The notes under the pieces are model-generated. The model did not search any database. It was given only the letters and a program-made list of their open reading frames with translations, and was not told where the DNA came from. A program made the position numbers and the translations under genes. From Prolixibacteraceae bacterium (GTDB taxonomy: Bacteria; Bacteroidota; Bacteroidia; Bacteroidales; Prolixibacteraceae): 15,286 nucleotides of DNA. The stretch is from positions 1 through 15,286 of the forward strand of contig JAFGGF010000422.1 of the NCBI GenBank assembly GCA_016930735.1. Direction: 5' to 3'. Shown one piece after another: positions 6,681 to 13,305 of this stretch (position 1 is the stretch's first letter; each line of letters opens with the position of its first letter).

Positions 6681-7883
6681 TCATTTTATTTTTCTTCCTG
6701 GATATACTTTTAATGCTTCCTCAAGAATCTTCAGGCAGACAGCCAGATCATCCTTTTTCAGGACATAGGCAATACGCACTTCATTTTTCCCGTTCCCTGA
6801 ACCGGTATAAAATCCGGAAGCCGGGGCGAGGAAAAGTGTACTTCCTTCATATTCAAATTCAGATAGCATCCAGGCACAGAATTTATCGGAATCGTCAACC
6901 GGAAGCCGGGCAACAGTATAAAATGCTCCCATTGGAATTGGCGAATAAACCCCGTCGATGCGGTTTAATCCGTCGATGAGGAATTTTCGTCGGATCACAT
7001 ATTCATTGTAATTTTTCAGCATGTACTCACCATCGGTATCAAGCGAAGCTTCAGCAGCTATCTGCCCGATAAGCGGCGGACTTAACCTTGCCTGGCAGAA
7101 TTTCATCACATTGCTGCGAACCGCTTTATTCTTGGTAACCAAAGCCCCTATGCGTAATCCGCATTCGCTGTATCGTTTCGAAACGGAATCGACCAGGATT
7201 ACATTATCTTCAATCCCTTCCAGGTGAAATGCAGAAATATAAGGCGCCCCCGTATAACAGAATTCACGGTAAACTTCATCAGAAAAAAGATAAAGGTCAT
7301 ATTTTTTTACCAGGTCACGGATGGAATTCATTTCTTCCTGAGTGTATAAATACCCTGTCGGATTGTTGGGATTGCAGATCATCATCCCCTTGGTTTTTGG
7401 AGTGATCAGCTTTTCGAATTCTTCAATTGGAGGCAATGAAAAACCCTCCTCTATTTTTGCAGGAATTGACTTGATAACGGCTCCGGCAACTACAGCAAAT
7501 GCTTCATAGTTGGCATAAGCAGGCTCCGGAATAATTATTTCGTCGCCCGGATCAAGGCACGACATAAAAGCAAAAGTTACTGCTTCGCTGCCACCGGTAG
7601 TAATTATAATATCATGAACATCCACATCAATATTAAACCGGTGATAATACTCAGCCAGTTTAGTCCTGAACGATAACAAACCTTCACTGGGTGAATATTC
7701 CAGTATCTTCCGGTCGATCGCCCGAATCGCGTCCATCGCCACCTGAGGTGTAGGTAAATCGGGCTGGCCGATATTCAGGTGATAGACTTTTACTCCTTTC
7801 GACTTTGCCTTTTCAGCAAGCGGAGCAAGTTTCCGGATGGGAGAATCGGGCATAATCGATCCCCGTTGCGATACTAATGGCAT
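6681..7883 (-). CDS. Class I/II pyridoxal-phosphate aminotransferase, aspartate aminotransferase-like
   Basis: A 400-residue cytoplasmic fold-type-I aminotransferase. Seen are LNIGQPDLPTP (36-46), the NPNNPTG turn (171-177), SDEVY with D202 and Y205 for cofactor binding, SVSKRYSECGLRIG with PLP lysine K236, and R370 in EVRIAYVL, which binds the substrate carboxylate. The order and length fit the AspC/aspartate aminotransferase group (subgroup Ib-like), which converts oxaloacetate and glutamate to aspartate and 2-oxoglutarate. Other specificities in this superfamily, such as aromatic or alanine transamination, cannot be excluded from sequence alone. If it makes aspartate, it feeds the lysine pathway served by dapL next door. 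The ATG at 7883 follows a plausible promoter at 7911-7940. Confidence 0.88.
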   Translation of the reverse strand: MPLVSQRGSIMPDSPIRKLAPLAEKAKSKGVKVYHLNIGQPDLPTPQVAMDAIRAIDRKILEYSPSEGLLSFRTKLAEYYHRFNIDVDVHDIIITTGGSEAVTFAFMSCLDPGDEIIIPEPAYANYEAFAVVAGAVIKSIPAKIEEGFSLPPIEEFEKLITPKTKGMMICNPNNPTGYLYTQEEMNSIRDLVKKYDLYLFSDEVYREFCYTGAPYISAFHLEGIEDNVILVDSVSKRYSECGLRIGALVTKNKAVRSNVMKFCQARLSPPLIGQIAAEASLDTDGEYMLKNYNEYVIRRKFLIDGLNRIDGVYSPIPMGAFYTVARLPVDDSDKFCAWMLSEFEYEGSTLFLAPASGFYTGSGNGKNEVRIAYVLKKDDLAVCLKILEEALKVYPGRKIK

Positions 7884-7910
7884 GTTATAAAATATTAATT
7901 AAAAAGTCGG

Positions 7911-7940
7911 TAAATATACAACTATCAATTCGAAATCAAA
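7911..7940 (-). promoter_or_regulatory. Candidate promoter of the aspartate aminotransferase-like gene
   Basis: On the minus strand TTTG (7940-7937) is followed after 18 bases by TATATTTA (7918-7911), matching the Bacteroidota consensus except for the last base of the -7 box. The leader would be about 20 bases. Confidence 0.4.
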
Positions 7941-8079
7941 ACAATGGAAAAATCTGAAAAATGGAATCTTATTACAAATTTAATTTACACTTCAGAAGAG
8001 AAGGTGTTGTTAATTCAGAAAATTCACTTTATTATTTAAATCCTTAATTTTTATCATGTTTTTAAAAGCCGGCGCTTCC

Positions 8080-8087
8080 TATTTTTG
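8080..8087 (+). promoter_or_regulatory. Candidate -7 promoter box for ald
   Basis: TATTTTTG matches TAnnTTTG, with a T-rich -33 region. It ends 24 bases before the ATG at 8112. It overlaps an upstream TTG of the same frame, which argues against that TTG as the start codon. Confidence 0.45.
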
Positions 8088-8111
8088 AACAAAATATTAA
8101 AAAAAGCTATC

Positions 8112-9224
8112 ATGATTATAGGTGTTCCAAAAGAAATTAAAAATAATGAAAACCGAATTGCATTAACCCCGGCAGGTGCAGGAGAACTGGTCAAACACGG
8201 CCACGAAGTTTATATCCAGGAAAATGGCGGAGCAGGAAGTGGTTTTACAGATGAAGACTATGTAAAAGCCGGCGCTAAAATTTTACCAACTATCGAAGAT
8301 GTTTATTCAATAGCTGAAATGATTGTAAAGGTTAAAGAGCCGATTGAACCTGAATATAAACTAATTAAAAAAGGGCAGATTCTTTACACTTATTTCCATT
8401 TTGCATCATGCGAGGAATTGACACATGCTATGATTAAAAACGGATCAGTTTGCCTGGCTTACGAAACTGTTGAACTGCCTGACCGTTCATTACCATTGCT
8501 TGTCCCGATGAGCGAAGTTGCCGGAAGGATGTCGGTTCAGGAAGGTGCAAAATACCTCGAAAAAACATTTGGTGGTTATGGAGTATTGCTCGGTGGAGTT
8601 CCGGGAGTGCCTCCGGCAAAAGTTCTGATCATTGGTGGTGGAATCGTTGGCACAGAAGCTGCAAAAATGGCTGCCGGGCTTGGTGCAGATGTGACTATTA
8701 TGGATGTCAGCCTGAAACGCCTGCGTTACCTCGACGATATTATGCCCGCCAATGTTAAAACCATGATGAGCAACGAATATAATATCAGGGAAATGGTTCA
8801 GACTCACGACGTTATTGTTGGAGCAGTTCTGATTCCGGGAGCCAAAGCTCCAAAACTGGTAACCCGCGATATGCTGAAAATTATGAGGCCCGGAACTGTA
8901 CTTGTTGATGTGGCTGTTGACCAGGGAGGATGTTTTGAAACTACCAAAGCTACAACTCATGCCGAACCGGTGTTTATCATCGACGATGTGATTCATTACT
9001 GTGTGGCAAATATGCCGGGCGCCGTACCCCGCACATCAACCATTGCGTTAACCAACGCAACCTTACCTTATGCTATCGATATTGCCAATAAGGGATGGAA
9101 AAAAGCGTGTACTGATGATGCTTCGTTAAAAAAAGGCTTAAATGTAGTCGATGGAAAAGTAGTTTACAAAGGAGTTGCCGAAGCATTCAGCCTGCCTTTC
9201 ACAGATGTTGAGAATGTTCTATAA
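8112..9224 (+). CDS. ald: Alanine dehydrogenase
   Basis: A 370-residue cytoplasmic NAD-dependent enzyme converting L-alanine to pyruvate and ammonium, and the reverse. Family residues are all present at the positions known from the well-studied mycobacterial enzyme: R15 (ENRIALTP), K75 (VKVKEP), H96 (YFHFAS) and D270 (VAVDQGG). The nucleotide-binding fold starts at VLIIGGGIVGTEAA (171-184), with the GGGIVG loop. MSEVAGRMSVQEGA (133-146) and HYCVANMPGAVPRTST (295-310) are diagnostic. The frame is open nine codons further, to a TTG at 8085. However, family members begin MIIGVPKE, as here, and the promoter box overlaps that TTG, so 8112 is chosen. It is monocistronic, with a strong terminator. 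It links alanine, pyruvate and ammonium metabolism. Confidence 0.96.
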   Translation: MIIGVPKEIKNNENRIALTPAGAGELVKHGHEVYIQENGGAGSGFTDEDYVKAGAKILPTIEDVYSIAEMIVKVKEPIEPEYKLIKKGQILYTYFHFASCEELTHAMIKNGSVCLAYETVELPDRSLPLLVPMSEVAGRMSVQEGAKYLEKTFGGYGVLLGGVPGVPPAKVLIIGGGIVGTEAAKMAAGLGADVTIMDVSLKRLRYLDDIMPANVKTMMSNEYNIREMVQTHDVIVGAVLIPGAKAPKLVTRDMLKIMRPGTVLVDVAVDQGGCFETTKATTHAEPVFIIDDVIHYCVANMPGAVPRTSTIALTNATLPYAIDIANKGWKKACTDDASLKKGLNVVDGKVVYKGVAEAFSLPFTDVENVL

Positions 9225-9252
9225 ACATTAAATCATAGATTAATATTTTATT

Positions 9253-9281
9253 ATCCCGCTTAATTGAGCGGGATTTTTTTT
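9253..9281 (+). terminator. Rho-independent terminator of ald
   Basis: ATCCCGCT (9253-9260) and AGCGGGAT (9267-9274) form a perfect 8-bp stem around a 6-base loop, followed by a run of eight T. It lies 28 bases past the ald stop codon. Confidence 0.92.
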
Positions 9282-9362
9282 GCCTGTCTATTTTAATAAT
9301 TGTTTCAGATAGAGTATATTTATTGTAATCACATTAATAATTTACCAACAAAACCTAAATCG

Positions 9363-10733
9363 ATGAAAACAGCTATTTTTTATTTTATAATTATTTCAAT
9401 TTTATCTTTTTATTCTTCAACTTCTGCCAAAACATTTTATGAAAATAAAAAGTCTGAAAAGGAGTTGATTGAGCTTGCCAACCAAAATATCGAAAAATTC
9501 AGGAAGGGAGATGTTTCAATTATTGTAAAAAGTAAAGATGGAAAACCGCTTAGTGAAATTGATATTGAAATTGAACAAACATCCCATGATTTTAAGTTTG
9601 GCTCAATAATTTTTGAATTAACCGGAAGCACTTTGACGACTCCTGAAATGGAAAAGGAATTTAAAAATAAATTCACACACTTATTTAATATGGCTATTTT
9701 CCCATTTTACTGGGATGGATATGAATATATTCCTGGTAAACCAAACTGGCAAAAAATTGAGGAAGTTGCAAAATGGTGCCATAATGAAGGAATCACCTGC
9801 AAAGGGCACCCGCTGGCATGGACAAATATTGCAGGTACACCTGCCTGGCTTTACGATATTCCTGCTGAAGATGCCACTTCCCTTTTAAAAGCGCGAATAA
9901 TTGAAAATGTAAAAGGATTTAAAGGGAGCATCGATATATGGGATGTTGTGAATGAAGCAGTAAATACTGTACTTTGGGAAAAAGCTCTTGAACTTCCCGA
10001 CAGGAATAACGATGCCCGGTATTCAATGTTTAAATATTCTATAGATGAAATCGCCGATTGGGTTGCTCCTTGTTATAAATGGGCACATGAGGCTAATCCT
10101 GATGCAAATTTAATTCTTAATGAATTTGGGCAAATTGCCATTCCCGGAGTCAGAGATCGTTTTTTTGCATTAGTTAATGAATTGAAAAGAAGAGATGTTC
10201 CTCTTTCAGGCATCGGGTTGCAGGCACACGAACCAAGGCTTGTGTGGTACAACCCGGATGATGTTTGGGAAACCCTTGAAAAATACAGCGAATTGGGACT
10301 TCCTATCCATTTTACCGAATTTCATCCGCACTCAAATCCATTTAATATTGAAGGTGGTTTTATGGAAGGTAAATGGAGCCCTGAAAACCAGGCGGCTTTC
10401 GCAGAGATGATGTACACACTGGCATTTGGTCATCCTTCGGTAGTATCATTTTGCTGGTGGGATTTTACTGAAAATGATTCATACATAAAAGGTTCTGCCC
10501 TCCTGGAAAAAGATCTTTCTCCAAAACCTGCTTACAAAATGCTGGATGAACTCATTAACAAAAAATGGAAAACAAAAATTACAGAAAAAACTGACAAGGA
10601 TTTAATCAAATTCAGAGGATTTTATGGGAAATATAATGTCAGTATTAAATATCCAAACGGAGAAAAACAATGTTTTAATTTCACAAATACTCCGCAAAAA
10701 GAAAATATCTGGGAAATACAGTTATCTCAATAG
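9363..10733 (+). CDS. Exported glycoside hydrolase family 10 protein (xylanase-like, divergent)
   Basis: A 456-residue protein with a signal peptide at residues 1-22 (cleavage after TSA). A short beta-rich N-terminal segment, about 48-85 (DVSIIVKSKDGKPLSEI), precedes the GH10 barrel of about 86-400. The catalytic acid/base is E198 in IDIWDVVNEAVN, the nucleophile is E319 in HFTEFHPHS, and KGHPLAW gives H149 and W153 of the sugar-binding site. The barrel ends with SFCWWDFTENDSYIKGSALLE. The last 50 residues look like a small beta domain (FRGFYGKYNVSIKYPNG). GH10 enzymes are mostly endo-beta-1,4-xylanases. Here the usual ITELD around the nucleophile is FTEFH and the His after the conserved Trp is Thr, so specificity may differ. 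No susC, susD or other glycosidase gene is adjacent. The longer frame from a TTG at 9300 is rejected because it would bury the signal peptide. No clear promoter is seen. Confidence 0.85.
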   Translation: MKTAIFYFIIISILSFYSSTSAKTFYENKKSEKELIELANQNIEKFRKGDVSIIVKSKDGKPLSEIDIEIEQTSHDFKFGSIIFELTGSTLTTPEMEKEFKNKFTHLFNMAIFPFYWDGYEYIPGKPNWQKIEEVAKWCHNEGITCKGHPLAWTNIAGTPAWLYDIPAEDATSLLKARIIENVKGFKGSIDIWDVVNEAVNTVLWEKALELPDRNNDARYSMFKYSIDEIADWVAPCYKWAHEANPDANLILNEFGQIAIPGVRDRFFALVNELKRRDVPLSGIGLQAHEPRLVWYNPDDVWETLEKYSELGLPIHFTEFHPHSNPFNIEGGFMEGKWSPENQAAFAEMMYTLAFGHPSVVSFCWWDFTENDSYIKGSALLEKDLSPKPAYKMLDELINKKWKTKITEKTDKDLIKFRGFYGKYNVSIKYPNGEKQCFNFTNTPQKENIWEIQLSQ

Positions 10734-10845
10734 TTAATAATTAAAATTTTATTAGTTTGAATAATTAGGTTTCGTTATGGCTTAAAAGACACATTGCTTT
10801 TTTGTTTTATCCCCTTTGCCTATCTTTAAATTTTTTGATCAGAAA

Positions 10846-11649
10846 ATGAAAAGTTTGAAGGAAAATTTATACGAAATCATTTTTGAAGCAGATACCCGTG
10901 CTGGGAAATTATTTGACCTGACACTTTTAGTTGTAATTCTAATCAGTGTAGCATTGGTAATGCTCGAAAGTGTTCCCTCAATCAGGCAAAACCATCAACC
11001 GGTTTTAAAAATTTCAGAATGGATAATCACAGCCATTTTTACTATTGAATATATTTTAAGAATATGGATTATCAAAAAGCCATGGAGATACATTTTTAGT
11101 TTTTACGGGATCATTGATTTTTTGTCGGTCATACCTACTTATCTGAGCTTTGTAATTGTCGGTTCCCAGAGCCTTGTTGTTATCAGGGTTCTTCGTTTAT
11201 TACGGGTATTCCGTATTTTGAAATTAACCCGGTACACATCTGCCGGCAGGACATTGGCACGTGCTATGTGGGCAAGCCGTGAAAAAATCAGCGTGTTTAT
11301 CTTTTTTGTGATCATACTGGTTGTTGTTTTTGGTACAGTAATGTATTTGATTGAAGGCGAAGCAAGTGGATTTACAAGCATTCCAAGGAGTATTTATTGG
11401 GCAGTTGTAACTTTAACCACAGTTGGTTATGGCGACATAAGCCCTGTAACCCCGCTTGGCCAGTTTCTGGCAAGTATTATTATGATTTTAGGTTATGCAA
11501 TCATTGCTGTCCCGACAGGTATTGTTACTGCCGAAATTATAAAACCAACACATCCTGTGAATACTCAGGTTTGCCCGCACTGCCTCCACGACAAACACGA
11601 TGATGATGCAGTTTTCTGTAAAAAATGTGGCGCACGGATTAATTCCTGA
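10846..11649 (+). CDS. Voltage-gated potassium channel-like protein with C-terminal zinc ribbon
   Basis: A 267-residue inner-membrane protein with six transmembrane helices (about 23-41, 58-75, 84-103, 108-128, 148-168 and 206-228). The fourth helix has positive residues every third position (114, 117, 120, 123, 126, 129), the voltage-sensor pattern. The pore loop carries the potassium selectivity filter TTVGYGD (191-197). The cytoplasmic tail has no RCK or cyclic-nucleotide domain; instead it has a four-cysteine zinc ribbon, CPHC (243-246) and CKKCG (258-262). This resembles the Kv-type ion_trans channels of bacteria. The frame opens at a TTG at 10816, but the ATG at 10846 gives a normal cytoplasmic N-terminus and lies 18 bases past a TATCTTTA box at 10821-10828. 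It probably conducts potassium; gating by metal or redox through the ribbon is speculation. Confidence 0.88.
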   Translation: MKSLKENLYEIIFEADTRAGKLFDLTLLVVILISVALVMLESVPSIRQNHQPVLKISEWIITAIFTIEYILRIWIIKKPWRYIFSFYGIIDFLSVIPTYLSFVIVGSQSLVVIRVLRLLRVFRILKLTRYTSAGRTLARAMWASREKISVFIFFVIILVVVFGTVMYLIEGEASGFTSIPRSIYWAVVTLTTVGYGDISPVTPLGQFLASIIMILGYAIIAVPTGIVTAEIIKPTHPVNTQVCPHCLHDKHDDDAVFCKKCGARINS

Positions 11650-11722
11650 TACCGGTTCAAAACATCTCAACATTTGTGGATATTTATATGTTTCAATTTA
11701 AATGTCAGAAATAGCATTTAAT

Positions 11723-11730
11723 TATTTTTG
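11723..11730 (+). promoter_or_regulatory. Candidate -7 promoter box for thyA
   Basis: TATTTTTG is an exact TAnnTTTG match, 74 bases past the channel gene and 80 bases before the thyA ATG at 11810. No good TTTG lies at -33. Transcripts starting near 11737 would carry the hairpin at 11744-11762 in their leader. Confidence 0.45.
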
Positions 11731-11743
11731 TAATGAACGGGTG

Positions 11744-11762
11744 ATGCGGATTCAATCCGCAT
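11744..11762 (+). other. Perfect hairpin in the thyA leader
   Basis: ATGCGGAT (11744-11751) and ATCCGCAT (11755-11762) form a perfect 8-bp stem around a TCA loop. A- and T-mixed sequence follows instead of a T run, so it is a poor terminator. It could be an mRNA-stabilising or translation-controlling structure, or a protein-binding palindrome. Confidence 0.6.
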
Positions 11763-11809
11763 AAAATTATAGCGGTATGGGAATCGCTACACCCATAAAA
11801 TTTTACAGG

Positions 11810-12703
11810 ATGAGGCAATACCTTGATTTACTGGATCATGTCCTAAAAAACGGCTCAAAAAAAGAAGATCGCACGGGAACCGGAACCATCAGTGTTTTCG
11901 GGCACCAGATGCGGTTTAACCTGGAAGAAGGATTCCCGGTATTGACTACAAAAAAATTACATCTGAAATCAATTATTCACGAATTACTGTGGTTTTTAAA
12001 CGGAGATACGAATCTCAGGTACTTAGCACAAAACAACGTTCATATCTGGGATGACTGGCCTTACCGGAGATATAAAAACAGCAATGATTTTAAGGGAGAG
12101 TCGATAAAGGAGTTTTCACAGAAAGTTGCAGATAATGATTTATTTGCTGAAAAATGGGGAAACCTTGGGCCTGTTTATGGAAAGCAGTGGAGAGATTTTT
12201 CGGGGATAGACCAGATTAAATGGATAGTTGAGCAAATCCTTTATCTCAGGGAAAACAAGGAAAGCCCTAACGGACGGAGGCTGATTGTATCAGCCTGGAA
12301 TCCACCGGAAGTTGAGGAGATGGCAAAAGCCGGGCTTCCTCCGTGCCATACACTTTTTCAATTCTATGTAAATGAAGGAAAACTTTCATGCCAGCTTTAC
12401 CAGCGCAGTGCCGATATTTTCCTGGGTGTTCCGTTTAACATTGCTTCGTATGCCTTGTTAACCATGATGATTGCCCAGGTAACCGGTTTAAAACCCGGCG
12501 ATTTTGTCCATACACTCGGCGACGGGCATATCTACCTGAATCACATGGAACAGGTAAGACTACAGTTAACCAGAGAGCCTTATAAATTACCAACCATGAA
12601 AATAAATCCGGATGTAAAAAGTATTTTTGATTTTAAATACGAAGATTTTGAGTTGGTCAATTACGAGGCGCACCCGCATATAAAAGGGGAGGTTGCTGTA
12701 TAA
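11810..12703 (+). CDS. thyA: Thymidylate synthase
   Basis: A 297-residue cytoplasmic enzyme that methylates dUMP to dTMP with methylenetetrahydrofolate and releases dihydrofolate. The catalytic cysteine is C179 in LPPCHTLFQF. Other signatures are DRTGTGT near the N-terminus (phosphate-binding Arg), IIHELLWFLNGDTN, LGPVYGKQWRDF, RRLIVSAWNP and the QLYQRSADIFLGVPFNIASYALL core. The C-terminal KGEVAV fits the family's closing tail. It is about 30 residues longer than the E. coli enzyme, owing to an insertion near residues 84-115, as in the Lactobacillus-type enzymes. An ATG at 11777 would add 11 residues, but family members begin M(R/K)QYL, so 11810 is preferred. The following folA gene recycles the dihydrofolate product. 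Confidence 0.96.
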   Translation: MRQYLDLLDHVLKNGSKKEDRTGTGTISVFGHQMRFNLEEGFPVLTTKKLHLKSIIHELLWFLNGDTNLRYLAQNNVHIWDDWPYRRYKNSNDFKGESIKEFSQKVADNDLFAEKWGNLGPVYGKQWRDFSGIDQIKWIVEQILYLRENKESPNGRRLIVSAWNPPEVEEMAKAGLPPCHTLFQFYVNEGKLSCQLYQRSADIFLGVPFNIASYALLTMMIAQVTGLKPGDFVHTLGDGHIYLNHMEQVRLQLTREPYKLPTMKINPDVKSIFDFKYEDFELVNYEAHPHIKGEVAV

Positions 12704-12716
12704 TTTTGAAGTTGGT

Positions 12717-12786
12717 TTGTCATCCTGAGCCTGTCTAAGGATGATGAGTATTTCAAGTTCATGGTTCGACAGGCTCACCATGACAA
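12717..12786. repeat. Twin-hairpin interspersed repeat between thyA and folA
   Basis: The ends TTGTCAT (12717-12723) and ATGACAA (12780-12786) are inverted. The first half, CATCCTGAGCCTGTCTAAGGATG, folds on itself by pairing CATCCT with AGGATG; the second half pairs CATGGT with ACCATG. The two halves are also imperfect inverted copies of one another, identical at 21 of 26 positions. Four of the five differences are compensatory swaps (CC to GG and GG to CC) that keep each stem. From memory, sequences of this type are scattered through Bacteroidota genomes; the family name is not known to me. The repeat also explains spurious peptides seen in both strands here. It could act as a weak terminator or mRNA-protecting element. 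Confidence 0.75.
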
Positions 12787-12800
12787 AAGCAAAATATTTA

Positions 12801-13295
12801 ATGATTTGTAAAAATATTTCCATTATAGTCGCCATTGCCCGGAACTTTGCAATCGGTAAAAACAACGATTTATTGTTTCACCTTCCAAACGACCTGAAAC
12901 GGTTCAAACAAATTACTTCGGGTCATACGATTATTATGGGAAGGAACACATTGCTTTCGTTGCCAAAATGGCCTTTGCCTAACCGGAGGCATATTGTTAT
13001 TACTGATGACCCGGAAGATAATTTCCCCGGATGCGAGATTGTATTTTCAATAGAAGAAGCTATACTAAAAGTTCAAAATGAAAAAGAAGCTTTTATAATT
13101 GGTGGCGGATCAATTTACAGGCAGTTTTACCCATTTGCCGGGAAGTTGTATTTAACCCTTGTTCATAAGGATTTTGATGCCGATATTTTTTTCCCGGAAA
13201 TTGATTATTCCGGATGGGAAGAAATTTCCTGTGAAGATTTTTACGACGATAAAAACGATTTCGATTATTCTTACCTAAATTTAGAGCGTAAATAA
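12801..13295 (+). CDS. folA: Dihydrofolate reductase
   Basis: A 164-residue cytoplasmic enzyme reducing dihydrofolate to tetrahydrofolate with NADPH; it is the target of trimethoprim-type inhibitors. It starts MICKNISIIVAIARNFAIGK. The active-site acid is D31 in HLPNDLKRFK, and IIMGRNT (44-50) and IIGGGSIYRQF (99-109) bind the cofactor. Length is normal for the family. The Trp typical at the position before HLP is Phe26, and the TxESL motif after MGR reads TLLSL. The frame extends upstream to 12741, but that extension is encoded by the hairpin repeat; the ATG at 12801 gives the expected N-terminus. It forms a functional pair with thyA, with only the repeat between them, and is 10 bases from the peptidase gene, so the three may be co-transcribed. 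Confidence 0.94.
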   Translation: MICKNISIIVAIARNFAIGKNNDLLFHLPNDLKRFKQITSGHTIIMGRNTLLSLPKWPLPNRRHIVITDDPEDNFPGCEIVFSIEEAILKVQNEKEAFIIGGGSIYRQFYPFAGKLYLTLVHKDFDADIFFPEIDYSGWEEISCEDFYDDKNDFDYSYLNLERK

Positions 13296-13305
13296 TTTTA
13301 ACCGG

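Noticed and set aside
8490..8996. Minus-strand frame of 168 codons inside ald
   Set aside because: It is antisense to a gene with complete catalytic residues, is rich in His, Asn, Ser and Cys, and has no recognisable domain.
3952..9224. ilvE, dapL, the aminotransferase and ald as one amino-acid operon
   Set aside because: The genes lie on alternating strands with separate promoters and terminators, so they are neighbours and not an operon.
10734..10770. AT-rich inverted sequence (AAAATTTT core) after the GH10 gene as a terminator
   Set aside because: The stem is only A-T pairs with no GC clamp; too weak to call.
11777..11809. Upstream ATG of thymidylate synthase adding 11 residues
   Set aside because: Family members start at M(R/K)QYL, which is the ATG at 11810; the upstream start remains possible but less likely.
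12741..12800. N-terminal extension of dihydrofolate reductase
   Set aside because: Encoded by the repeat (SSWFDRLTMTK is repeat-derived), and DHFR proteins begin at the following MICKNISIIVA.
12587..12865. Minus-strand frame of 92 codons across the thyA end and folA start, containing VSLSNHE and LRQAQDD
   Set aside because: The peptide arises from translating the hairpin repeat; it overlaps two real genes and has no promoter or family support.
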